From Granulicella sp. S190 (GTDB taxonomy: Bacteria; Acidobacteriota; Terriglobia; Terriglobales; Acidobacteriaceae), in assembly GCF_009766095.1 (NCBI RefSeq), contig NZ_LMUD01000047.1, positions 1 to 64,000 of the forward strand: a DNA stretch of 64,000 nt. The letters run 5' to 3'. Below are positions 56,735-64,000 of this stretch, piece by piece. A model generated the notes under the pieces. It did not search any database. It had not been told where the DNA came from and was given only the letters and a program-made list of their open reading frames with translations. Both the position numbers and the translations under genes were made by a program. The stretch's first letter is position 1, and the number at the start of each line of letters is the position of its first letter.

Positions 56735-57685
56735 TTAGGGATGGTCGGCGAGGAAGCCGTTGATCTCGGCTACCTCTGCGTCGGTGAGACGGAGGTCGAT
56801 GGCGGGCAGTACGCCCTCGACCTGCTTCGCGTTGCGGCCGCCTACGATGGCTGCGGTGATGGCGGGTTGGTGGAGCGTCCAGGCGATGGCGACAACGCCT
56901 GCGGAGACGTTGTGGCGCGTTCCGATTGCTTTGAGGAAGTCGGCTACGGCGAGGTTGCGGGAGAGCAACGGCTCCTGGTAGTTCTTCGCGTTGCGGCGGA
57001 AGTCGTCCTTCGGGAAGGCGGCGACGCGCTCCTTACTCATCGCGCCGGTGAGCAGGCCGGAGTGCATGGGAGCGTAGTTGAGGACGCCGATGTTGTGCTT
57101 CAGGCAGAAGGGCAGGATCTCCGCTTCTACAGTGCGGTTGAGCATGGAATATGGCGGCTGGTTCGAGGTAATGGGAGCGATCTTCTGGGCGCGTTCCATC
57201 TGGGAGGGGCTGAAGTTGGAGACGCCGATCCAACGGACCTTGCCCTCGCGCTGCAGATCGGCCATGACGGTCCAGCCCTCTTCGATGTCTTCGTCGGGCT
57301 TGGGCCAGTGGACCTGATAGAGGTCGATGGTTTCGACCTGGAGGCGGCGGAGGCTGTCTTCGACCTCGCGGCGAATCTGCTTGAGCGAGTTGGTGATCTC
57401 GCGCTTCTCATCCCAGACCATGGAGCATTTGGTGAAGAGGTAGGGTTTGGTGGAGGCGGATTTGACGGCTTTGCCTACCACCTCTTCAGAGTGGCCGAGG
57501 CCGTAGACGGCGGCGGTATCGATCCAGTTGATGCCGGAGTCGATGGCCTTGTGAATGGCGGCGATGGAGTCGTTGTCGTCCTGCGGGCCCCAGGAGAAGG
57601 CCCAGTCGCCGCCGCCGATGGCCCATGCGCCAAAGCCGATGGGGGAGAGGTGCAGGTCAGAGTTGCCTAGTTGTCTTTTGTGCAT
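56735..57685 (-). CDS. Aldo/keto reductase
   Basis: The 316-residue TIM-barrel enzyme shows the AKR catalytic set: Asp and Tyr in WIDTAAVYGLGHSE, Lys in LFTKCSM, and His in LYQVHWPKP. The NADPH-binding end has AAIVGGRNAKQVEG. It begins MHKRQLGNSDLHLSPIGFGAWAIGG. The sequence is of the general AKR11/12 style; the substrate is unknown. It appears monocistronic. Confidence 0.93.
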   Translation of the reverse strand: MHKRQLGNSDLHLSPIGFGAWAIGGGDWAFSWGPQDDNDSIAAIHKAIDSGINWIDTAAVYGLGHSEEVVGKAVKSASTKPYLFTKCSMVWDEKREITNSLKQIRREVEDSLRRLQVETIDLYQVHWPKPDEDIEEGWTVMADLQREGKVRWIGVSNFSPSQMERAQKIAPITSNQPPYSMLNRTVEAEILPFCLKHNIGVLNYAPMHSGLLTGAMSKERVAAFPKDDFRRNAKNYQEPLLSRNLAVADFLKAIGTRHNVSAGVVAIAWTLHQPAITAAIVGGRNAKQVEGVLPAIDLRLTDAEVAEINGFLADHP

Positions 57686-58056
57686 ACCGACATTAGACGC
57701 TGGAGCGGGCGCTAAAGCTTCCAGGAGCCGATCACCTCGGCGACTTGCTTCTCTTCAGAAGCGTGTTCGTGATGACTAACTCTGGCCACTAGCCTAAGCT
57801 CAATGAGTGCATTGGCCTGTTATCGCCAATTGAGGATTCAACAAGATTGTCGGATCGAGTGGACAAGGGATCCCTGGCAAAGTGCTTCTCCGCATGTTTC
57901 TCGAAGAGAGATTGCATCCTAAGCGATCCAGTTCAGGAGGCGCAGAATGGACTTGAAATCCGCAGCAGATAACCTACAGTCGGGTGCAATTCCCTTCGAG
58001 CACATAGATCTCGCGGAGCGGTCGCACTCTTGTGCACAGAGTAGGATTACCGGAGC
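57686..58056. other. Intergenic region before the sugar-acid cluster, with a candidate operator
   Basis: No gene is supported in these 371 bp. ATTGGC (57811-57816) and GCCAAT (57825-57830) form a perfect inverted repeat with an 8-base spacer, a size that suits a dimeric repressor. It lies about 230 bp before the MFS start, within reach of a promoter for the cluster or for the divergent aldo/keto reductase gene. Confidence 0.4.
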
Positions 58057-59358
58057 GTGCTAACCGCCAAGCCCAATCCGAACGCCGCTGAGCACAAGAC
58101 TCGAGACCTCTGGCGGCGTTGGATCTTTTTGCTGCCGGCGGTCTTTGTAACCTATAGCCTTTCTTATCTTGACCGCGCCAACTTTGGTTTTGGTGCGGCA
58201 GCAGGCCTAGCCGCGACGTTGAAGATTACCGGGGAGCAGACATCGCTTCTAAGTGGACTTTTCTTTCTCGGGTATTTTGTTTTTCAACTTCCAGGGGCGG
58301 CGTTTGCCCGTCGGCGAAGTGCAAGCTGGCTCATCTTTGCGGCGCTCCTGGCCTGGGGCACCTTTGCCGCGCTTACCGGCGTGATCCGCGTTTTCTGGCT
58401 GCTAGCGCTCGACCGCTTTATGGTGGGAGTGGCGGAGAGTGTGATCTTTCCAGCGATGCTGTTGTTGCTGACCCGCTGGTTTACTCGCGCAGAGAGATCG
58501 CGAGCCAATGCGTTTCTGATCCTGGGCAATCCGCTGACGGTGCTTTGGATGTCGGTCGTGACCGGATACCTGATTGAGAGCTTTGGCTGGCAGCGCACAT
58601 TTGTCCTTGAGGGTCTGCCATCGATTGTCTGGGCTTTTGTGTGGATCGTCTTTGTGAAAGATCGGCCGGCTGCGGCGAAATGGCTAAGCCGCGATTCAGC
58701 TGAGACGTTAGAGCGTGAGCTCGCCGGCGAGCAGGCGCGTTTCGGAATCGTGATACCTGCGGTGCGACAGGCGTTCGTACGAGCGGATGTGTTGCTGTTG
58801 AGCGTGCTCTATTTCTTTTGGAGCCTGGGAGTGTATGGTTTCGTGCTTTGGCTGCCGACGATGGTGCGGCGGGGCACCACGCTTTCGATGGGCAGAACCG
58901 GGCTGCTGTCGGCAATGCCATATGCGGCCGGGGTGTTCCTGATGATGCTGGTCTCATTTGTGTCGGATAAGCTCGGGAGCCGCGAACGGCTCGTATGGCC
59001 CTTTCTTTTGCTCGGCGGAGCGGCGCTTCTGGGATCGTTTCTGCTGTCCGAACGTAGTTTTGTCGCGGCTTTTACGTGTTTGGTCGTGGGTGGAGGGTGC
59101 ATGTATGCGCCCTATGGGCCGTTTTTTGCGATCTTCCCGGAGCGTCTTCCGGCAACCGTTACGGCGGAGGTGCTGGCGTTGGTCAACAGCGCTGGAGCTC
59201 TGGGAGGCTTTGTTGGGAGTTATCTTGTTGGCTGGCTGGGGACGGTGACGGGCAACTCGCGCGCAGGCTATCTGCTGATGTCGGTCGCGCTGGGGATGGC
59301 CGGCGTCGTCATGCTTCTACTGCCCCCAAGCAAGACGGTACGGAGCGAGCTTTCATGA
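58057..59358 (+). CDS. MFS transporter, probably for a sugar acid
   Basis: The 433-residue protein has twelve predicted helices and the anion:cation symporter (ACS) family look: [19 protein letters not shown] in helix 1, [19 protein letters not shown] in the helix 2-3 loop, and [20 protein letters not shown]. The ACS family imports hexuronates, galactonate and similar acids with protons, which matches the downstream pentonate enzymes. The frame starts at GTG 58057, with an imperfect ribosome binding site. Its stop overlaps the dehydratase start (ATGA), so they are coupled. Confidence 0.87.
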   Translation: MLTAKPNPNAAEHKTRDLWRRWIFLLPAVFVTYSLSYLDRANFGFGAAAGLAATLKITGEQTSLLSGLFFLGYFVFQLPGAAFARRRSASWLIFAALLAWGTFAALTGVIRVFWLLALDRFMVGVAESVIFPAMLLLLTRWFTRAERSRANAFLILGNPLTVLWMSVVTGYLIESFGWQRTFVLEGLPSIVWAFVWIVFVKDRPAAAKWLSRDSAETLERELAGEQARFGIVIPAVRQAFVRADVLLLSVLYFFWSLGVYGFVLWLPTMVRRGTTLSMGRTGLLSAMPYAAGVFLMMLVSFVSDKLGSRERLVWPFLLLGGAALLGSFLLSERSFVAAFTCLVVGGGCMYAPYGPFFAIFPERLPATVTAEVLALVNSAGALGGFVGSYLVGWLGTVTGNSRAGYLLMSVALGMAGVVMLLLPPSKTVRSELS

Positions 59359-61346
59359 TGAGACAGATTTCCTTAGCGGAGGTGCTTGAAAGTGATGCGA
59401 TGATGTTTGCCGACGTACGCACTCACGCGCCAGGGCCGGAGGGCCGCCTGCCGGTCACCGCGGAGATGTTGCTGACCGAGCCGAGCGGGAACTTGTTCGG
59501 GTTGACGCAGAACGCTGGGATGGGCTGGGAGCCGTCGCGTTTGCTTGATCCGGACTATCTAATTTTGAGCACGCATGGTGGCCTGCGTTCAGCGGATGGA
59601 ACGCCCATCGCACTTGGCTTTCACAGCGGCCACTGGGAAGTGGGATTGCTGGTGGCGGAGGCTGCGCGCGAACTGCGGAACCATCATGCAGTGCCATTCG
59701 CTGGAGCGTGCACCGATCCTTGCGACGGCCGAACGCAAGGGACGGCCGGAATGTTGGACTCGCTGCCGTACCGCAACGATGCGGCGATGGTTTTGCGGCG
59801 GCTGATGCGTTCGCTGCCGACGCGCAGAGGCGTCCTGGGAATAGCGACCTGCGATAAGGGACTGCCGGCGATGATGATGGCGCTCGCGTCTTCGGGCGCT
59901 CTGCCGAGCGTGCTGGTGCCGGGCGGCGTGACGCTGCTGCCGGAGAGCGGCGAAGACGCCGGCAAGGTGCAGACGATCGGCGCACGGTTCGCTCAGAAAC
60001 AGATCACGCTCGAGTATGCGGCGGAGATGGGCTGCCGGGCATGCGCGACTCCGGGCGGCGGCTGCCAGTTTTTGGGCACGGCGGCGACGGCGCAGGTGGT
60101 GGGCGAGGCGCTAGGGCTGAGCCTGCCGCACACGGCGCTTGGTCCGAGTGGGCAGCCGATCTGGCTGGATGCGGCGACGCGCTCTGCGCGGGCTTTGTTG
60201 CGGCTGACCGCGATGCATTGGGGAACACGCGATGTGTTGACCGACGCCGCGGTCCGAAACGCAATGGTGGTATATGCCGCATTTGGCGGGTCGACGAATC
60301 TGCTGCTGCATGTACCGGCGATCGCCCATGCGGCCGGCTTGCGCAGGCCGATGCGCGCCGACTGGGAGGCCGCGATGCGCGAAACACCACGGCTGGTCGA
60401 CGCGCTGCCGAACGGGCCAGGGAATTTCGCCACGGTGCAGGTCTTTTTGGCCGGAGGCGTACCCGAGGTGATGCTCCATCTGCGCAGGTTGGGTCTGCTG
60501 GATACGAGCGTGAAGACGGTCTCGGGTGAGACGCTTGGGATAACGCTGGATTGGTGGGAGCAGAGTGAGCGGCGAAGGATCTTCCGGCAGAAACTGTTGG
60601 CTCTCGATGGGGTGGATGCGGACCAGGTCATCCTTTCGCCAGAGCAGGCCCGTGCGAAAGGGATGACATCTACCGTATGTTTTCCTGTAGGAAATCTGGC
60701 CCCGGAGGGCAGCGTCATCAAGAGTACGTCCATCGACCCAGCGCTGATGGATGGGGATGACGTCTATCGGCACGAAGGTCCTGCACGGGTATTTTGTACC
60801 GAAGCTGCGGCGATTGCGGCGATCAAGGCTGGCGAGGTGGGACATGGCGATGTGATCGTGCTGATATGCGGCGGGCCGGCAGGTGCAGGCATGCAGGAGA
60901 TCTACCAAGTGACGTCGGCCTTGAAGAACCTGCCGTTCTGCCGCCATGTTGCCGTGCTGACGGATGCGCGCTTCAGCGGAGTCTCGACAGGCGCGTGTGT
61001 GGGGCATATCTCGCCAGAGGCGCTTGCCGGCGGCCCGATCGGTAAGGCTCTGGAGGGCGATTGGATTGAGATCGTGGTCGACCGCAAGCGGTTGGACGGA
61101 ACCATTAATCTGATCGGCGAGGGGGCGGAGCGTTTTTCGCCTGAAGAGGGCGCAAGGCGGCTGGCGGCGCGACAACCAAGGACTGACCTGCGACCGCATC
61201 CTGCGCTGCCTGCCGACACGCGTCTTTGGGCGGCTCTAGTGCAGTCCAGTGGCGGGGTCTGGGGTGGCTGCGTCTACGATACCGACGCGATTGTGGCTCA
61301 GCTGCAACGAGGATTCCAAGCAGGTTCAAAGGGAGATGAGCGATGA
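59355..61346 (+). CDS. YjhG/YagF-type sugar-acid dehydratase (IlvD/Edd family)
   Basis: I start at ATG 59355, overlapping the MFS stop, although the frame is open further upstream. The 663-residue protein matches YjhG/YagF D-xylonate dehydratases in length and features: [25 protein letters not shown] and [13 protein letters not shown] with iron-sulfur ligand cysteines, [20 protein letters not shown], and [21 protein letters not shown]. It would convert an aldonate such as xylonate to its 2-keto-3-deoxy acid. The next gene can carry out the following dehydration. The exact substrate is inferred from context. Confidence 0.9.
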   Translation: MMRQISLAEVLESDAMMFADVRTHAPGPEGRLPVTAEMLLTEPSGNLFGLTQNAGMGWEPSRLLDPDYLILSTHGGLRSADGTPIALGFHSGHWEVGLLVAEAARELRNHHAVPFAGACTDPCDGRTQGTAGMLDSLPYRNDAAMVLRRLMRSLPTRRGVLGIATCDKGLPAMMMALASSGALPSVLVPGGVTLLPESGEDAGKVQTIGARFAQKQITLEYAAEMGCRACATPGGGCQFLGTAATAQVVGEALGLSLPHTALGPSGQPIWLDAATRSARALLRLTAMHWGTRDVLTDAAVRNAMVVYAAFGGSTNLLLHVPAIAHAAGLRRPMRADWEAAMRETPRLVDALPNGPGNFATVQVFLAGGVPEVMLHLRRLGLLDTSVKTVSGETLGITLDWWEQSERRRIFRQKLLALDGVDADQVILSPEQARAKGMTSTVCFPVGNLAPEGSVIKSTSIDPALMDGDDVYRHEGPARVFCTEAAAIAAIKAGEVGHGDVIVLICGGPAGAGMQEIYQVTSALKNLPFCRHVAVLTDARFSGVSTGACVGHISPEALAGGPIGKALEGDWIEIVVDRKRLDGTINLIGEGAERFSPEEGARRLAARQPRTDLRPHPALPADTRLWAALVQSSGGVWGGCVYDTDAIVAQLQRGFQAGSKGDER

Positions 61347-62158
61347 AACTCTACCGGATGAGTACGGGTTCGTTTGTTGAGGAAGGCGGACGGTTCTTCG
61401 AGGTCGAAGGCGTGAGTTGGGACGAACTGATAGCGACTCCAGGGCTGCTCGAGCGAGCGCGACGGGCAATCACTGGGGCGCCCCGGAGCGTGCATGAGGA
61501 TAACGCGCTTGCGCCGGTGGTTGGACAGGAGGTCTGGGCCGCAGGCGTAACGTACTATCGCAGCCGCAGCGCGCGGATCGAGGAGTCGAAGGGAGCAGGA
61601 TTGTTCTACGACCATGTGTATCAGGCGGAGCGTCCGGAGCTGTTCTTCAAGGCGAACGGGCACCAGGTAATTGGGCCGGGAGGAACGGTGCGCATTCGCC
61701 GGGATGCGAGCTGGTCGGTGCCGGAGCCGGAGTGGACGCTGGTGCTGAATCGTGCGGGCGAGATCGTTGGATACACGATCGGCAACGACATGAGTTCACG
61801 CGATATCGAAGGCGAAAACCCGCTCTACCTGCCCCAGGCAAAAGTGTACGACGGCAGCTGTGCGATCGGCCCATGTGTACTGCTGGCCGAAGAGCCGTTC
61901 TCGCGAGCGACGAAGATCGGCATCCAGATTGAACGTGGGGGAGCGGCGGTGCATACCGGCGAGACGACGCTGGCCGAGTTGAAGCGCGAACCGAAGCTGC
62001 TGGCGGAGTACCTTTTTCGGGAGAACAGCTTTCCCAACGGCGCATTGCTGATGACGGGCACGGGCATCGTGCCGGGCGATGAGTTTACGCTCGCGCACGG
62101 CGACGTAATCCGTATCGAGATCGCGGGAATCGGTACGCTGATCAACACAGTTGGATAG
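61343..62158 (+). CDS. FAH-family 2-keto-3-deoxy-pentonate dehydratase (AraD1/XylX-like)
   Basis: The 271-residue protein overlaps the dehydratase stop by four bases. It has the fumarylacetoacetate-hydrolase fold with metal ligands in [11 protein letters not shown] and [21 protein letters not shown], and a late [18 protein letters not shown]. An N-terminal [17 protein letters not shown] segment is typical of the AraD1 subgroup, which dehydrates 2-keto-3-deoxy-pentonates to 2-oxoglutarate semialdehyde in the Weimberg pathway. Its neighbours on both sides are the expected previous and next enzymes, which strengthens the assignment. Confidence 0.87.
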   Translation: MKLYRMSTGSFVEEGGRFFEVEGVSWDELIATPGLLERARRAITGAPRSVHEDNALAPVVGQEVWAAGVTYYRSRSARIEESKGAGLFYDHVYQAERPELFFKANGHQVIGPGGTVRIRRDASWSVPEPEWTLVLNRAGEIVGYTIGNDMSSRDIEGENPLYLPQAKVYDGSCAIGPCVLLAEEPFSRATKIGIQIERGGAAVHTGETTLAELKREPKLLAEYLFRENSFPNGALLMTGTGIVPGDEFTLAHGDVIRIEIAGIGTLINTVG

Positions 62159-62163
62159 CGAAA

Positions 62164-63774
62164 CTACGCCGGCTCCCGGGTAAAGGCGCTGTCGACCAGC
62201 CGCAAGATACCGAGCGGGTTTTCCGGCTGGAGTTCGGAGGGTAGCAGCGTGGACGGAACGTCCTGGAAGCAAACCGGGCGCGCAAACCTCAGAATGGCAC
62301 GCGTGCCGACCGAGGAGGATCGGCTGTCGGAGGTCGCCGGGAACGGACCACCGTGAACCATCGCGGGCGAGACCTCGACGCCGGTGGGATAGCTGTTGAA
62401 GAGGATGCGGCCCACGCGGGTTTCAAGGATGTGCATGAGCTCGCAAGCGTGTGCGAGATCGTCGGGCGCAGCGTGGATGGTGGCGGTGAGGTGGCCGTGC
62501 AGTTGTTGCGCGGCGATGAGCAGGTCCGCAGGCTCGCCATAGTGAATGAGCAGGATAGTCGGACCGAAGATCTCGTGTTCGAGCTCCGGGCGCTTGAAGT
62601 AGTCGGCTACTGCTACTGACAGGACGGTGGGTAGAGCGTGTACCGGACCGCCAGTGGAGGTCTCAGGTGGTTGCTCTCCGGCAAAGAGTTGGGCGCGGCT
62701 CTCGCTGACGCTCTGCCGAATGACCGAGGTGTAACGCTCCGCGATGCCGGAGGTAAGCATGCCGTGATAGCCGAGCGCGGTGACGCCGGTGCGCAGGGTC
62801 TCAAGGAACGATTCGGCTTCGCCCTGGGGAACGAAGATAAGGCCAGGCTTTGTGCAAAACTGCCCGGAGCCAAGGGTGAAGGAGCTTTGGAGATCAGCCG
62901 CAAGGTACGCGCCGCGCTCACGCAGGGCCCCGGGAAGGATGAAGAGGGGATTGGCACTGCCCATCTCCGCGTAGCATGGGATGGGTTCGGGGCGGGTGGC
63001 GGCGAGCCTCATCAGCGCTTGTCCGCCGGCAGAGGAGCCGGTAAATCCTACGGCCTTAATGGCCGGCTGTTGCACCAGAGCACTGCCGATTGCTGTGCCC
63101 GCGTCGAAGAGAAGAGCGAAGACGCCAGGCGGCAAGCCGGCCTCCCCTACGGCTTGATGGAGGACGCGGCCGACGAGTTCGCTGGTACCCGGGTGAGCTG
63201 GGTGTGCCTTTACGATGACCGGGCAGCCGGCCGCGAGGGCTGATGCTGTGTCGCCGCCAGCTACTGAGAATGCGAGAGGGAAGTTGCTCGCACCGAAGAC
63301 TGCAACGGGGCCCAGCGCGAGGAGCATCGATCGCAGATCAGCACGCGGGAGCGGTTTACGCTCGAGTAGTGCGCGGTCGATGCGGGCGTCGACCCAGGAG
63401 CCTTCTTCAAGCAAGCTCGCAAACTGCTTGAGCTGACCGGTGGTGCGTACGAGCTCGCCCTGCAGGCGTGGCAGAGGTAGGCCGGTCTCAAGGTTTGCGC
63501 GAGCTACAATCGGCTCGGCATTTGCGGTTAGCCCGTCGGCCATGGCGCGCAGCAGTGCGGCTCGCTGAGTACCAGGCGTCGCCGCGAAGGTGGGTGCCGC
63601 GATGGCTGCGAGGCCTGCTGCGCGGTCGAGGTCGTCAGCGCATGCGGAGTAGAAGGCGGGTTCGAGAACCTCGCCGCTGGCCGGATTGACGGCGTGAAAA
63701 ACTTCTCCGCGATGAGTGGTGCTGCCGTTGTCGATGAGCGAGAGACCTTCTAAAGCGAGCGTTGCCAGATGCAT
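62164..63774 (-). CDS. 2-oxoglutarate semialdehyde dehydrogenase (NADP+-type aldehyde dehydrogenase)
   Basis: The 536-residue ALDH has the catalytic Cys in GSGQFCTKPGLIF, the general-base Glu in YAEMGSANPLF, FGASNFPLAFSVAGGDTASA at the coenzyme site, and EHEIFGPTILLIHY. This long, Ala-rich form is the AldH/KGSADH subgroup that finishes the oxidative pentose pathway, yielding 2-oxoglutarate. It is convergent with the FAH-family gene, only five bases between stop codons, so it must be transcribed separately from its pathway partners. Sugar dehydrogenase and lactonase genes are not seen in the window. Confidence 0.88.
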   Translation of the reverse strand: MHLATLALEGLSLIDNGSTTHRGEVFHAVNPASGEVLEPAFYSACADDLDRAAGLAAIAAPTFAATPGTQRAALLRAMADGLTANAEPIVARANLETGLPLPRLQGELVRTTGQLKQFASLLEEGSWVDARIDRALLERKPLPRADLRSMLLALGPVAVFGASNFPLAFSVAGGDTASALAAGCPVIVKAHPAHPGTSELVGRVLHQAVGEAGLPPGVFALLFDAGTAIGSALVQQPAIKAVGFTGSSAGGQALMRLAATRPEPIPCYAEMGSANPLFILPGALRERGAYLAADLQSSFTLGSGQFCTKPGLIFVPQGEAESFLETLRTGVTALGYHGMLTSGIAERYTSVIRQSVSESRAQLFAGEQPPETSTGGPVHALPTVLSVAVADYFKRPELEHEIFGPTILLIHYGEPADLLIAAQQLHGHLTATIHAAPDDLAHACELMHILETRVGRILFNSYPTGVEVSPAMVHGGPFPATSDSRSSSVGTRAILRFARPVCFQDVPSTLLPSELQPENPLGILRLVDSAFTREPA

Positions 63775-63855
63775 GGTGAGACCTTTCAGCTATGTGCGCC
63801 GTTCCGACCGCCGAGGGCTGCCGACGGCTGCTCAACCTATTATGCGACTTATCGT

Positions 63856-64000
63856 TTACGAGGTTGCGACACTGTCGTCGTTCGCTCCTGCGGCTGTGCC
63901 CGGTGCCTGGAGCTCAACCACCTTGCACCTCATGATCTTCGGCGCACCTGCGCAAAGCTCTGGCATGTGAATGGCGGCGAACTGGAGCAAATACAGTTTC
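63856..64000 (-). other. Possible 3' end of a minus-strand gene at the window edge
   Basis: One minus-strand frame is open from the right edge to a TAA at 63858-63856 and reads ...YLLQFAAIHMPELCAGAPKI and continues with MRCKVVELQAPGTAAGANDD. It could be the C-terminus of a gene upstream of the aldehyde dehydrogenase, about 80 bp away. A second frame ending near 63909 is also possible. The fragment is too short to assign. Confidence 0.25.

Noticed and set aside
56669-57670. 333-residue plus-strand frame opposite the aldo/keto reductase gene
   Set aside because: Antisense shadow; the minus strand has the full catalytic tetrad of the reductase.
60111-61199. 362-residue minus-strand frame opposite the sugar-acid dehydratase gene
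   Set aside because: Antisense shadow of a clearly assigned IlvD/Edd-family gene.

Overview
The window looks like a chromosomal segment of an Acidobacteriota bacterium, most likely class Terriglobia (relatives of Edaphobacter, Granulicella and Terriglobus). This is inferred from overall gene content, not from a marker search: an exosortase beside a tiny PEP-type sorting-signal protein, MBG/FG-GAP surface proteins, a Weimberg-type sugar-acid cluster, a DprE1/DprE2 pair, and intergenic repeats of a kind I associate with these genomes. No rRNA, tRNA, insertion sequence, phage gene or CRISPR array was recognised. Gene density is ordinary.

Layout. 1-7875 (minus) is a secreted giant protein of at least 2,625 residues, cut by the left edge: signal peptide, Ig-like domain, seven FG-GAP calcium-binding repeats, two copies of an unassigned ~170-residue domain, then MBG-like repeats including eleven tandem units of exactly 252 bp. 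8505-10900 (minus) is an apbE plus Tat-exported Gfo/Idh/MocA oxidoreductase operon. 11004-15027 (plus) holds htpG and a KimA-like potassium transporter. gyrB follows on the minus strand. 18514-21523 (plus) has rpmI, a strongly structured spacer, rplT, a terminator, and a dprE1-dprE2 pair. 21542-26478 (minus) has a YjbR-like gene and a tight operon of circularly permuted ATP-grasp, alpha-E, acyltransferase-3 and transglutaminase proteins.

26730-39790 is a housekeeping and carbohydrate block: typA, sodA (minus), cytosolic GH15 glucoamylase, transketolase, an SDR-HAD pair, zwf, pgl and glk. Together these can release glucose from alpha-glucans, phosphorylate it and pass it into the pentose phosphate pathway. 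39914-47683 (plus) has a methyltransferase, a secreted M1 aminopeptidase, and an exosortase island (66-residue sorting-signal protein, exosortase with C-terminal extension, beta-propeller lipoprotein). 47699-56057 (minus) holds GNAT, a small Met-rich protein, comEC, rlmD, a coupled hypothetical gene, coaX, birA and nadC. 56424-63774 has a small Cys-rich protein, an aldo/keto reductase and a sugar-acid cluster (MFS transporter, YjhG-type dehydratase, FAH-family dehydratase, convergent semialdehyde dehydrogenase) that would feed pentonates into 2-oxoglutarate.

Most noteworthy non-coding signals: the multi-helix element between rpmI and rplT; a related ~200-bp repeat placed just upstream of both gyrB and nadC; a hairpin abutting the Shine-Dalgarno of the KimA-like gene; and the exact 252-bp coding repeats.
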